Below are positions 1 through 15,000 of a stretch of 64,000 nt of DNA, piece by piece. This DNA is from Charina bottae (taxonomy: Eukaryota; Chordata; Lepidosauria; Squamata; Charinaidae). Where the stretch lies: the NCBI GenBank assembly GCA_023362775.1, contig JALMGJ010000026.1:2211501-2275500 (forward strand). The letters run 5' to 3'. Position numbers and translations under genes: made by a program. A model generated the notes under the pieces. The model ran no database searches, was not told the origin of the DNA, and was given only the letters and a program-made list of their open reading frames with translations. Positions within the stretch are counted from its first letter, which is position 1, and each line of letters begins with the position of its first letter.

Positions 1-3000
1 CCTGGCATCTCCATTCCAATGTGTTGACTTTTCAGGTCGGCAGCAATCTGGGTGTCACTCCTCAAACTTGGTCCTTTCACGTTCAAATCAAAGTCTACTT
101 CAGGTCCTTTGATCTGTGGTCCTGAAATATTCCCTCCTTCACCATGCGTACCAGAGATGCCAAACTGAGGAATTTTCATACAGGGAAGTTTAATTCCCCC
201 TCCGGAGCCTTCCACCTTGGGGGATGTCATGCTACTAGAAATGCCGAGATCTCCTTTGATCTTTGGTCCTTTCAGATTCATGTCAACATCAGGCATAGAA
301 ATGCCTCCCTCCGAAGTCATCTTAACTGTCGGCCCTTTCACATCGATGTCTGGAGCAGTTACATTGACATCCAGACCTGGAGACTTCTGCATTTGGAACT
401 TCCCTTCAAATCCACTAACACCAACATCCGGCATGCCAACATCAATTTTTGGAGCTTTAATCTCACCAGAAAGACCCACATCTTTTCGGATCTTTGGTCC
501 TTTCAGGTTCACATCAATTTCAGGAATGCTTGCCTCTCCTCCAATACGTGGGGAAGAGACGTCAAGGCGTGCCGAGGGCAGCTGTCCTTGAATGTCTGCA
601 CCTGGCCCCTCCAGGTTCACACCTGGCTTCCCAATTTTTGGCAAGCTGAACTTGGGGAACTTTAGCTTCCCTTCTGCGCCTTGGATTTCGGCACTTGGGA
701 GATCAACGTCACCTTTCAGCTTTGGTCCTTTCAAGTTAACATCAAGACTGGGGGCAGAGATGGAAGGTGCAGAAATATCCACCGAAGGTACACTGACTGA
801 TGGACCTTTCAGGTTGATGTCAGGAGCGGCCAGGTTTGCATCAATGCTGGGGATTCTCAGATCCCCTTCCAATTTGGGACCAACCAGGTCAACGCTTCCA
901 CCTGAGAGCCTGAACGCGGGGTCCTTAAGACCAATATCAGGGCCTCCAATTTTGACATCAGCAAGGGTTGTGCTTCCACTGGGAATGGAGGCATCAAGAC
1001 TTGGCGATTTCAGACTGGGCGATGTAACCTCTATTCCTGGCATCTTGACGTCTCCTTCTACCTTAGGCAAAGAAGCATCAGCCTTGAACATGGGTGATTT
1101 TATATCAAACTCAACATCAGGGAAGGAGAGTTTTCCAAACACTGGTTTCTTTCCCTTGGGGGATTTGATGTTAGCATCTCCTCTCAGTGATGCTTCTGGG
1201 ACAGAGAGGCTTCCTTCTAAATCTGGCGATTTCACACTGGCATCCATTTCTCCACTCACGTCAAAACCAGCCTTCTTGCCTTTGACTTTAGGTCCACTCA
1301 TGTGGATTTTGGGCATTTTGAATTTGCCTTTCTTCCCTTTGGCAGAAAGGGTGATGTCGGGTGACTCAACATTCAGTTCACCTTCCGGAAGAGACACATC
1401 CAAAGTGGGAGACTTCACATCAGCCTTGGGGCTCTTTGCTCCAAACCCAAATTTCGGCATCTTAAATTTGGGGTGTTTAACATTGCCCTCTGGCCCTTCG
1501 ATATTCACATCAGGACATTCCAAGTCAATCTCTGGACCTTTAGCTTCAATTCCTGGTCCTTGGATCGCCATCCCTGGGGTTTTAAAGTCACCTTCCATCT
1601 TTGGAATGGAGACATCAACGTCACCCTTCACCTTGGGACCTTTTAGATTTAAGTCAATTTCTGGCATAGAAATCTTCGGTGTTTTGAAATGCATTTCAGG
1701 CATCTTCACTGTAGGGCCTTTCAATTGTCCTTCTGGTCCTTTGATATCCAAACTGGGAGCTTCAATGTTCATATCAGGACCTGACATTTTCAACTCTCCT
1801 TTAGGTAGATTTACATCCAACTGAGGTCCTTCTCCTTTGAACTCAGGGATACCAAATTTGGGTAGCTTCATCTTGGGTAACTTTACTTTTCCATCTGGAC
1901 CTTGGATGTCAACTTCGGGACCTTTCAAATCTCCTTCAAGTTTTGGTCCAGAGACATTTAAGTCACCTTTCAGACCGAGCTCTACATCAGGCATGGAAAG
2001 TTTGGGAGCTTTAATATGCATTTCATGCATTTTAAATTTGGGACCTTTCCAATTTCCCTCAGGGCCTTCGAGTTCAACAACGGGAACATTGATGTCTAGT
2101 TTTGGCCCTTTGACGTCAATGTCGGGACCCTTCAGATCAGTTTCCAACTTAGGCACAGAAAGATCCACATCTCCTTTCACTTTGGGACCTTTCAAGTCAA
2201 AATCTGGCATGGAAATTTTGGGAGCTTTAAAATGCATTTCAGGCATCTTGATCTTAGGACCTTTAAGTTTTCCCTCAGGACATTCCAATTCAACATCAGG
2301 TACCGAGACATCCAGTTTAGGGCCCTTGATATCAATATCCTGTCCCTTCAAACCACTATCTATTTTGGGAGCAGATACTTCTAGATCTAGGTCTCCTTTC
2401 ACTTTAGGACCTCTGAGGTTGAAATCCACATCTGGCATGGTGATTTTGGGGGCCTTGATGTTAAATTCAGGCATCCGAAATTTATGGTCTTTCATTTTCC
2501 CTTCAGGTCCTTCAATATCAATGCCAGGAGCATCTATCTGAGGAATGTTAATGTCTACTTCTGGACCTTTCAGATCACCTTCAATCTTTGGAGCAGATAT
2601 ATCCACATCTCCTTTCATCTTGGGACCTTTCAAGTTCAAGTTCATATCAGGCAGAGAGACTTTAGGGGCCTTAAAATGCATCTCTGGCATCTTAAATTTG
2701 GGTCCTTTCAGCTTCCCTTCAGGACCCTCAAGTTCAACATCAGGAACATCAACATCTAGTTTGGGCCCTTTGACATCAATGTCAGGGCCCTTCAGATCAC
2801 CCTCCAAGTTCGGTACTGAGACATCCACATCACCTTTCATTTTGGGACCTTTCAGGTTCAAGTCAAAATCTGGCATGGAGATTTTGGGAGCTTTAAAATG
2901 CATTTCAGGCATCTTAAACTTGGGGCCTTTCCACTTTCCATCTGGACCTTCAATGTCCAAACTCGGTGCTTCAATGTCTACTTTGGGAAGAGAAACGTCA

Positions 3001-6000
3001 AGGTCTGCCTTGGGGAGGCTTACATCCATATCTGGGCCTTCCCCTCTGAACCCGGGCATTCCAAACTTGGGCATCTTGAACTTGGGCATTTTAAGTTTTC
3101 CTTCTGGTCCATGTAGATCAACATCTGGGGCATCAATATCCAGCTTTGGACCCTTGATGTCAATTTCTGGGCCTTTCAAATCACCCTCTGGAGCTGAGAT
3201 ATCCAGGTCTCCTTTCAGTTTGGGAGCTTTCAGGTTTAAGTCCACATCTGGCATTGAGATTTTAGGGGCCTTAAAATGCATCTCCGGCATCTTAAATTTG
3301 GGCCCTTCCAACTTCCCTTCTAGGCCTTCAAGTTCAACATCAGGAACATCAACATCTAGTTTGGGCCCTTTGATATCAACGTCAAGGCCCTTCAGATCAC
3401 CTTCCAAGTTCGGTACTGAGACATCCACATCACCTTTCATTTTGGGACCTTTCAGGTTCAAGTCAAAATCTGGCATGGAGATTCTGGGAACATTGAAATG
3501 CATTTCAGGCATCTTAAATTTGGGGCCTTTCCACTTTCCATCTGGACCTTCAATGTCCAAACTCGGTCCTTCAAGTTCAACTTTTGGACCAGAAACATCA
3601 AGATCACCTTTGGGCAGGCTTACATCCACATCTGGACCTTCCCCTTTGAAGCCGGACATTCCAAACTTGGGCATTTTGAATTTTGGCATCTTCAACTTTC
3701 CTTCTGGTCCATGAAGTTCAACATCTGGTGCATCAATGTCCATTTTGGGACCCTTGATATCCACATATGGGCCTTTCAGGTCACCTTCCAGCTTTGGAAC
3801 AGAAGCATCAACATCTCCCTTCAATTTTGGGCCTTTGAGGTTCAGATCCACATCTGGCATTGAGATCTTTGGAGCTTTGATATGCATTTCTGGCATCTTA
3901 AACTTGGGCCCTTTCAGTTTCCCTTCTGGACCTTCAACGTCGAAACCTGGTGCTTCAAGATCAACTTTTGGAACAGAAACATCAAGATCTCCTTTGGGGA
4001 GGCTTACATCCACATCTGGACCTTCCCCTTTGAAGCCGGGCATTCCAAACTTGGGCATTTTGAATTTTGGCATCTTCAACTTTCCTTCCGGTCCATGAAG
4101 TTCAACATTGGGTGCATCAAAGTCCAGATTGGGACCCTTGATATCCACATCTGGGCCTTTCAGGTCACCTTCCAGCTTTGGAACAGAAACATCAACATCT
4201 CCCTTCAGTTTTGGACCTTTGAGATTCAGATCAATATCAGGCATTGAGATCTTGGGAGTCTTCATGTGCATTTCAGGCATCTTAAACTTGGGGCCTTTCC
4301 ACTTTCCATCTGGACCTTCAATGTCCAAACTCGGTGCTTCAATGTCTACTTTGGGAAGAGAAATGTCAAGGTCTGCCTTGGGGAGGCTTACATCCATATC
4401 TGGGCCTTCCCCTCTGAAGCCGGGCATTCCAAACTTGGGCATCTTGAACTTGGGCATTTTAAGTTTTCCTTCTGGTCCATGTAGGTCAACATCTGGGGCA
4501 TCAATATCCAGCTTTGGACCTTTGATGTCAATTTCTGGGCCTCTGAAATCTCCTTGCAGTGCTGGAGCTGAGACATCCAAATCTCCCTTGAGTTTTGGTC
4601 CTTTGAGATTTAAGTCCACATCTGGCTTTGAGATTTTAGGTGCTTTGATGTTCATGTCAGGCATCTTAAATTTGGGCCCTTTCAGTTTCCCATCAGGCCC
4701 TTCTATGTCAAGATCAGGGATATCAACGTCCAATTTGGGGGCTCTGATGTCCACTTCTGGACCCTTCAAGTTACCTTCCAGCCTGGGAGTTTCCACATCA
4801 ATATCTCCTTTGACTTTTGGACCTTTCAAATTCAAGTCAAAATCTGGCATAGAGATTTTAGGTGCTTTAAAATGTATGTCAGGCATCTTAATCTTGGGCC
4901 CTTTCAGTTTTCCTTCTGGGCCTTCAAGATCAACATCTGGAAGATCAATATCTACTTTTGGACCTTTGACATCAACATCAGGGCCCTTCAGATGACCCTC
5001 CAACTTTGGCACAGAGACATCGACCTCTCCCTTCAATTTCGGGCCTTTCAAATTCAGATCTATGTCTGGCATTGAGATTTTAGGAGTTTTAATTTGCATT
5101 TCTGGCATTTTAATCCTAGGACCTTTCAGCTTCCCCTCTGGTCCTTCTAGGTCAGGAGTTTCAATGTCCACTTTGGGGCCTGACAACTCAATATCAGCTT
5201 TGGGAAGGGTTACGTCCATATCAGGAACTTCTGCTTTGATGCCTGGCATTCCAAATTTGGGCATTTTAAACTTAGGCATTTTGAGTTTGCCTTCAGGTCC
5301 ATGAAGATCAATCTCTGGTGCACCAACGTCCAACTTGGGACCTTTGATGTCAACTTCAGGGCCTTTCAAATCTCCTTCCAGGCTTGGTACAGAAACATTC
5401 AGGTCACCTTTTAATTTAGGCCCTTTCAAATTTAATTCCACATCAGGCATAGAAACCTTAGGGGAGGAAATGTTCAGTGAAGGCATTTTAAATTTAGGTC
5501 CTTTTGCTTTTCCTTGGATATCAACATCTGGACTTTGAATACCCATCTTTGGCCCTGAGATATCAACATCTGGTTTCTTAACCTTCACATCAGCTTCAGG
5601 GGTATGAAGTTTGGGGCCAGAAAAATTGAATTTGGGAAGTTTAAATCTTGATTTCTTTGGTTTTGCTTCAATATCTATTTTTGGTGTCTCCAGTTCAACA
5701 TCAGGTCCTTTCAATGCAATGTTAGGTCCTTTAATATCACCTTCTATATCTCCTTTGACTTTTGGACCTTTCAAATTCAGATCAATATCTGGCATTGAAA
5801 TTTTGGGAACATTAAAATGCATTTCCGGCATCTTCATTTTGGGACCTTTCAATCTTCCTTCTGGGCCTTCGATTTCCAGATCAGGTGTTTCAATATCTAG
5901 TTTAGGGCCAGATATATCTACCTCTCCCTTGGGTATGGTCACATCCACTGAAGGACTTTCTCCTTTAAATCCAGGCATTCCAAACTTGGGCATTTTAAAT

Positions 6001-9000
6001 TTGGGCATTTTCAGTTTGCCTTCTGGACCATGGAAGTCAATATCAGGTGTGTCAATATCTAACGTAGGTCCTTTGATGTCAACTTCAGGTCCTTTCAATT
6101 CACCTTCAACCTTTGGGAGTGAAATATCAGCATCTCCCTTCAGTTTTAAGCCTTTCAAATTGAAGTCAACATCTGGCATGGAGATTTTGGGTGACTTGAT
6201 GTGCATTTCTGGCATCTTAATCCTGGGACCTTTAACTTTGCCATGTGGGCCCTCAATGTCTAATTCAGGTCCTTCGATGTCCAACTTTGGAGAAGATATG
6301 TCAGCATCTCCTTTTGGGAGATGAACATCCACTTTAGGGCCTTCACCCTTCAAGCCAGGCATTCCAAATTTGGGCATTTTAAATTTGGGCAGCTTGATTT
6401 TACCCTCTGGACCATGCAAGTCAACATCAGGTATGTCAATATCCACTTTTGGGCCTTGAATGTCAACATCAGGTGCTTCAATATTTGGCAATGAAACATC
6501 CACATCTCCTTTCACTGTGGGACCTTTCACATTCAAGTCAAAATCTGGCATGGAAATTTTGGGAGCTTTGATGTTCATTTCAGGCATCTTAAATTTGGGG
6601 CTCTTCCACTTTCCTTCAGGACCCTGAAGTTCAACATCAGGAACATCAACATCTAGTTTGGGCCCTTTGATATCAATGTCAGGGCCCTTCAGATCACCCT
6701 CCAAGTTCGGTACTGAGACATCCACATCACCTTTCATTTTGGGACCTTTCAGGTTCAAGTCAAAATCTGGCATGGAGATTTTGGGAGCTTTAAAATGCAT
6801 TTCAGGCATCTTAAACTTGGGGCCTTTCCACTTTCCATCTGGACCTTCAATGTCAACATCTGGTGCATCAATATCCAACCTAGGACCCTTGATATCCACA
6901 TCTGGGCCTTTCAGGTCACCTTCCAGCTTTGGAACAGAAACATCAACATCTCCCTTCAGTTTTGGACCTTTGAGGTTGAAATCCACATCAGGCATGGAGA
7001 TCTTTGGAGCCTTGATGTGCATTTCGGGCATCTTAAATTTTGGACCTTTTATCTTTCCCTCTGGTACTTCTACACTGATATCAGGGGCATCAATATCTAA
7101 TTGGGGCCCTTTAATATTGAGCTCTGGCCCTTTCACATCCCCCTCTAGCTTTGGCACAGAAACATCCACATCTCCTTTCACTCTGGGACCTTTCAAATTC
7201 AAGTCAAAATCTGGCATGGAGATTTTGGGAGCTTTGATGTTCATTTCAGGCATCTTAAATTTGGGGCCTTTCCATTTCCCATCCGGTCCTTCTATTTCAG
7301 CATCAGGGACATCAATACCTAGTTTGGGACCTTTGATGTCCACACTTGGGCCTTTCAAATCTCCCTCTACTTTTGGTATAGATACATCAGCTTCACCTTT
7401 CACTTTAGGCCCCCTCCAGTTCAAGTCAATATCGGGCATAGAGATTTTAGGAACATTGAAATGCATTTCAGGCATCTTAAATTTAGGACCTTTAAGTTTT
7501 CCTTCAGGTCCTTCAATGTCAACTTCAGGAAGATCAACATCGATTTTGGGGCCTTTGATGTCCATGTCTGGGCCTTTCAGATCACCTTCCAACTTTGGCA
7601 CAGAAACATCCACATCACCCTTCATTTTGGGTCCCTTAAAGCCCAGGTCAAAATCTGGCATGGATATCTTAGGAGCCTTGATATGCATTTCAGGCATTTT
7701 AAATTTGGGCCCCCTCAGCTTCCCTTCAGGTCCTTCAAGATCAACATCAGGAACATCAACATCTAGCTTGGGTCCCTTAATGTCCATTTCTGGACACTTC
7801 AAGTCACCTTCCAAATCACCTTTCATTCTAGGACCCCTTAGGTTCAAATCTATATCAGGCATGGAAATTTTGGGGGCTTTAATATGCATTTCAGGCATCA
7901 TAAATTTGGGACTTTTCCACTTTCCTTCAGGACCCTCAAGTTCAACATCAGGAACATCAACATCTAGCTTTGGCCCTTTGATATCAATGTCAGGGCCCTT
8001 CAGATCACCCTCCAAGTTCGGTACTGAGACATCCACATCACCTTTCATTTTGGGACCTTTCAGGTTCAAGTCAAAATCTGGCATGGAGATTTTGGGAGCT
8101 TTAAAATGCATTTCAGGCATCTTAAACTTGGGGCCTTTCCACTTTCCATCTGGACCTTCAATATCAACATCTGGTGCATCAATATCCAACCTAGGACCCT
8201 TGATATCCACATCTGGGCCTTTCAGGTCACCTTCCAGCTTTGGAACAGAAACATCAACATCTCCCTTCAGTTTTGGACCTTTGAGGTTGAAATCCACATC
8301 TGGCATCGAGATCTTCGGAGCTTTGATGTGCATTTCAGGCATCTTAAACTTGGGGCCTTTCCACTTTCCATCTGGACCTTCAATGTCCAAACTCGGTCCT
8401 TCAAGATCAACTTCTGGACCGGAAACATCAAGATCTCCTTTGGGGAGGCTTACATCCACATCTGGACCTTCCCCTTTGAAGCCGGGCATTCCAAACTTGG
8501 GCATTTTGAATTTTGGCATCTTCAACTTTCCTTCCGGTCCATGAAGTTCAACATTGGGTGCATCAAAGTCCAGATTGGGACCCTTGATATCCACATATGG
8601 GCCCTTCAGGTCACCTTCCAGCTTTGGAACAGAAACATCAACATCTCCCTTCAGTTTTGGACCTTTGAGATTCAGATCAATATCAGGCATTGAGATCTTG
8701 GGAGTCTTCATGTGCATTTCAGGCATCTTAAACTTGGGGCCTTTCCACTTTCCATCTGGACCTTCAATGTCCAAACTCGGTCCTTCAAGATCAACTTTTG
8801 GACCGGAAACATCAAGGTCTGTCTTGGGGAGGCTTACATCCACATCTGGGCCTTCCCCTCTGAAGCCGGGCATTCCAAACTTGGGCATCTTGAACTTGGG
8901 CATTTTAAGTTTTCCTTCTGGTCCATGTAGGTCAACATCTGGGGCATCAATATCCAGCTTTGGACCCTTGATGTCAATTTCTGGGCCTTTCAAATTACCT

Positions 9001-12000
9001 TCCAGTTTAGGAACTGAAACATCAACATCACCTTTGACTTTGGAACCTTTTAGGTTTAGGTCTATATCTGGCATGGAGATTTTGGGAGCCTTTATGTGCA
9101 TTTCAGGCATCTTAAATTTTGGAGTTTTCCACTTCCCTTCAGGACCTTCAATTTCAACATCTGGTGCATCAATATCCAATTTGGCACCCTTGATATCAAC
9201 ATCTGGGCCTTTCAGGTCACCTTCCAGCTTTGGAACAGAAACATCAACATCTCCCTTCAGTTTTGGACCTTTGAGGTTCAGATCTACATCTGGCATTGAG
9301 ATCTTTGGAGCTTTGATGTGCATTTCGGGCATCTTAAACTTGGGCCAGTTCACTTTTCCTTCTGGGCCTTCGATATCCAAACTCGGTCCTTCAAAATCAG
9401 GTTTCGGACCGGAAATATCAAGATCTCCTTTGGGGAGGCTTACATCCACATCTGGACCTTCCCCTTTGAAGCTGGGCATTCCAAACTTGGGCATTTTGAA
9501 TTTTGGCATCTTCAGCTTTCCTTCCGGTCCATGAAGTTCAACATTAGGAGCATCAATGTCCAATTTGGGACCCTTGATATCAACATCTGGGCCTTTCAGA
9601 TCACCTTCCAGCTTTGGAACAGCAACAGCAACATCTCCCTTCAGTTTTGGACCTTTGAGGTTGAAATCCACATCTGGCATTGAGATCTTTGGAGCTTTGA
9701 TGTGCATTTCTGGCATCTTAAACTTGGGCCCTTTCACTTTTCCTTCTGGGCCTTCAATATCCAAACTCGGTCCTTCAAAATCAAGTTTTGGACCAGAAAT
9801 ATCAAGATCTCCTTTGGGGAGGCTTACATCCACATCTGGACCTTCCCCTTTGAAGCTGGGCATTCCAAACTTGGGCATTTTGAATTTTGGCATCTTCAGC
9901 TTTCCTTCCGGTCCTTGAAGTTCAACATTAGGAGCATCAATGTCCAGTTTGGGACCCTTGATATCAACATCTGGGCCTTTCAGGTCACCTTCCAGCTTTG
10001 GAACAGATACATCTACATCTCCCTTCAGTTTTGGACCTTTAAGGTTGAAATCCACATCTGGCATTGAGATCTTTGGAGCTTTGATGTGCATTTCTGGCAT
10101 CTTAAATTTGGGCCCTTTCAGTTTCCCTTCTGGACCTTCAACTTCGAAACCTGGTGCTTCAAGGTCAACTTTTGGACCAGAAATATCAAGATCTCCTTTG
10201 GGGAGGCTTACATCCACATCTGGACCTTCCCCTTTGAAGCTGGGCATTCCAAACTTGGGCATTTTGAATTTTGGCATCTTTAGTTTTCCTTCTGGTCCAT
10301 GAAGTTCAACATTAGGTGCATCAATGTCCAGTTTTGGACCCCTGATATCCACATTTGGGCCTTTCAGGTCACCTTCGAGTTTTGGAACAGATACATCTAC
10401 ATCTCCCTTCAGTTTTGGGCCCTTGAGGTTCAAATCCACATCTGGCATTGAGATCTTTGGAGCTTTGATATGCATTTCCGGCATCTTGAACTTCGATCCT
10501 TTCAATTTCCCTTCTGGACATTCTAAGTGAATGTCTGGTGCTTCCACATCCAATTTAGGGGACTTGAAATCAATCTGAGGTCCTTCAAGGTTGCCTCCAA
10601 TATTTGGTACAGTTACATCCATCTGTCCTCTCGCTCCAGGGCCTTTGATGTTCAAGTCTACATCAGGCATGGAGATCTTTGGTGCTTTGATATTTAGTTT
10701 AGGCACCTTAAATTTTGAACCTTTCAGCTTTCCTTCAGGGCCTTCAATATCAAGTTCTGGAGCTCGCACATCTATCTTTGGACCTGAAATGTCAATTTCT
10801 CCCTTTGGCAAGCTTAGTTCTACCTCAGGACCTTCTAGTTTTGGGCTCGAAACAGTAAATACTGGCATCTTCAATTTTGGTGTTTTTAGTTTCCCCACAC
10901 CCTGGAGATCAGCATCTGGGCCACTTAGCTCTGCTGTAGGCCCCTTGATATCAATGCTGGGTCCCTTCAATTCTCCTTCTAATCTTGGAATAGAAACATC
11001 CACATCACCTTTCGCTTTTGGGCCTTTCAAATTTAAGTCAATATCTGGCATGGAGATCTTGGGTGTTTTGAAATGCATTTCAGGCATTTTAAACTTCGGA
11101 CCTTTCAGTTTTCCTTCTGGGCCTTCAAGGTCCACTCTTGGCATATCGGCATCTACTTTTGGCCATGAAACATCAAAGTCTCCTTTGGGGAGGCTCACAT
11201 CAACATCAGGACCCTCTCCTTTAAACCCAGGCATTCCAAATTTTGGTAGCTTCATTTTGGGCATCTTCAGCTTGGCTTCTGGGCCTTCAAGTTCAACATC
11301 TGGGAGATCTATATCCAATTTTGGTCCCTTGATATCAAGATTGGGTCCTTTCAGGTCACCTTCTAGTTTTGGAACAGTTACATCCATTTCACCCTTCATT
11401 TTGGGGACCTCGAGATCTAGGTCTATATCTGGCATGGAAATTTTGGGAGCTTTAATATTCAGTTTAGGCATCTTGAATTTGGGCCCTTTAATTTTTCCTT
11501 CAGGCCCTTCCAGCTCTACATCAGGAACATCAACGTCCAGTTTAGGACCTTCAATATCAAAGTGGGGTCCCTTAAATTCACCTTCTATTTTCGGCCCAGA
11601 AATATCTGCATCCCCTTTCCATTTTGGCCCTTTTAGATTCAAATCAACATCTGGCATTGATAACTTTGGTGCATGAATATTAAACTCAGGCATCTTAAAT
11701 TTGTGTCCTTTCAGTTTTCCTTCTGGGCCTTCAATGTCCAAACTTGGTGCTTCTACATCGACTGTTGGAATAGAAACATCAAGCTCTGCTTTAGGGAGGT
11801 TTAAATCCATATCAGGACCTTCTCCTTTGAAGCTTGGCATCCCAAACTTAGGCATTTTGAATTTTGGCATCTTCAATTTCCCTTCTGGTCCATGAAGGTC
11901 AACATCTGGAGCTTCAATATCTAACTTTGGACCTTTGATATCAATTTCTGTACCTTTAATGTCACCTTCTATTTTTGGAATAGAAACATCCACATCTCCT

Positions 12001-15000
12001 ATGAGTTTGGGCCCCTTCAGATTCAAATCAACGTCTGGCATCAAGATTTTAGGAGTTTTGATATGCATTTCTGGCATCTTGATTTTGGGACCTTTGATTT
12101 TGCCTTCTCGTCCTTCAATGTCCAGTCCTGGGGCTCCAATATCTACCTTAGGACCAGAGATGTCGAGGCTGCCCTGTGGGAGACTGACATCCACACCAGG
12201 AACGTCAGATTTCAAGCCAGGTACGCCAAATTTAGGCAATTTCATTTTGGGCATTTTGAGCTCAGGCCCATGAAGGTCAACATCTGGGGCTCCAATGTCT
12301 ACTTTAGGACCTTTGATATCCACAGCCGGGCCCTTCAGTTCTCCTTCCACTCTTGGTATTGAAACACCCACGTCCCCCTTGACTTTGGGGCCTTTCAAAT
12401 TTAGGTCAATGTCTGGCATGGAGATTTGTGGAGTTTTGATGTGAGGCCCTTTCAGTTGACCCGAAGGACCTTTGAGGCCAAAGCCAGGAGCAGCAATGTC
12501 CACCTTGGGGCCCTTGAGGTCAATCTGTGGGCCCTTCAGGCCACCTTCTAGTTTCGGCACAGAAACATCCACGTCACCCTTTAATGATGGCCCTTTCAGG
12601 CTCAAGTCAACATCTGGAACTGAAATCTTTGATGCCTCCACATTTAGTCCTGGCATCTTGATTTTGGGACCTTTGATTTTGCCTTCTGGTCCTTCAATGT
12701 CCAGTCCTGGGGCTCCAATATCTACCTTAGGACCAGAGATGTCGAGGCTGCCCTGTGGGAGACTGACATCCACACCAGGAACTTCAGATTTCAAGCCAGG
12801 TACGCCAAATTTAGGCAATTTCATTTTGGGCATTTTGAGCTCAGGCCCATGAAGGTCAACATCTGGGGCTCCAATGTCTATTTTAGGACCTTTGATATCG
12901 ACAGCCGGGCCCTTCAGTTCTCCTTCCACTCTTGGTATTGAAACACCCACGTCCCCCTTGACTTTGGGGCCTTTCAAATTTAGGTCAATGTCTGGCATGG
13001 AGATTTGTGGAGTTTTCATGTGAGGCCCTTTCAGTTGACCCGAAGGACCTTTGAGGCCAAAGCCAGGAGCAGCAATGTCCACCTTGGGGCCCTTGAGGTC
13101 AATCTGTGGGCCCTTCAGGCCACCTTCTAGTTTCGGCACAGAAACATCCACGTCACCCTTTAATGATGGCCCTTTCAGGCTCAAGTCAACATCTGGAACT
13201 GAAATCTTTGATGCCTCCACATTTAGTCCTGGCATCTTGATTTTGGGACCTTTGATTTTGCCTTCTGGTCCTTCAATGTCCAGTCCTGGGGCTCCAATAT
13301 CTACCTTAGGACCAGAGATGTCGAGGCTGCCCTGTGGGAAACTGACATCCACACCAGGAACTTCAGATTTCAAGCCAGGTACGCCAAATTTAGGCAATTT
13401 CATTTTGGGCATTTTAAGCTCAGGCCCATGAAGGTCAACATCTGGGGCTCCAATGTCTATTTTAGGACCTTTGATATCCACAGCCGGGCCCTTCAGTTCT
13501 CCTTCCACTCTTGGTATTGAAACACCCACGTCCCCCTTGACTTTGGGGCCTTTCAAATTTAGGTCAATGTCTGGCATGGAGATTTGTGGAGTTTTGATGT
13601 GAGGCCCTTTCAGTTGACCCGAAGGACCTTTGAGGCCAAAGCCAGGAGCAGCAATGTCCACCTTGGGGCCCTTGAGGTCAATCTGTGGGCCCTTCAGGCC
13701 ACCTTCTAGTTTCGGCACAGAAACATCCACGTCACCCTTTAATGATGGCCCTTTCAGGCTCAAGTCAACATCTGGAACTGAAATCTTTGATGCCTCCACA
13801 TTTAGTCCTGGCATCTTGATTTTGGGACCTTTGATTTTGCCTTCTGGTCCTTCAATGTCCAGTCCTGGGGCTCCAATATCTACCTTAGGACCAGAGATGT
13901 CGAGGCTGCCCTGTGGGAGACTGACATCCACACCAGGAACTTCAGATTTCAAGCCGGGTGCGCCAAATTTAGGCAATTTCATTTTGGGCATTTTGAGCTC
14001 AGGCCCATGAAGGTCAACATCTGGGCCCCCAATGTCTATTTTAGGACCTTTGATATCCACAGCCGGGCCCTTCAGTTCTCCTTCCACTCTTGGTATTGAA
14101 ACACCCATGTCTCCCTTGACTTTGGGGCCTTTCAAATTTAGGTCAATGTCTGGCATGGAGATTTGTGGAGTTTTGATGTGAGGCCCTTTCAGTTGACCCG
14201 AAGGACCTTTGAGGCCAAAGCCAGGAGCAGCAATGTCCACTTTGGGGCCCTTGAGGTCTATCTGTGGGCCCTTCAGGCCACCTTCTAGTTTGGGCACAGA
14301 AACATCCACGTCACCCTTTAATGATGTCCCTTTCAGGCTCAAGTCAACATCTGGCACAGCAACTTTGATCGGTGATGTTTTCAAGGAGGGCATTGAGATG
14401 TTTGGACCTTTTAATTGTCCACCAAGGTCAACGCTGCTGCCCTCAATACCCATCCTAGGCCCTTTCGTGTCTCCTTCAATCCTTGGCCCTGAAATATGTA
14501 TAGCTGCTTTCCCTTTGGGACTTTTGAGATTCAAGTCAATATCTGACATAGAGATTTTAGGTGTCTGGCCAGAAATCTCAATCCCCCCTTTTGGAATATT
14601 GATATCTGCTGCAGAACCTGACACAGAAAATTTAGGAGGATCCATGTGGGGTACTTTAAATTTTGCTTCACCCTCTTCAAGTCCAAAGTCTGGAGCCCCA
14701 AGATCTACCTTAGGCCCTCCGATATCCACTTTGGGCCCTGCCAAGGATGAAGAAGGAACTTTCACCGCACCTTTCCAATCCAGTCCTTTTACACCCATAT
14801 CCAACTTTGGTTCTGGTATTCCTCTGCTCGCTACTACATGTTTGGGGCTTTTTTGGAACCCTTCCGGGCCTTTGATTGTCACTGATGGAGCTGTTGCATC
14901 AAGCTGAGGAACCTCAATGTCAGCAACTGGAGATGATATACCAAATTTGGGCATTCTCATTGCAGGGAATGCAAGTTTCCCTTTGCTTTCATCACTGACT

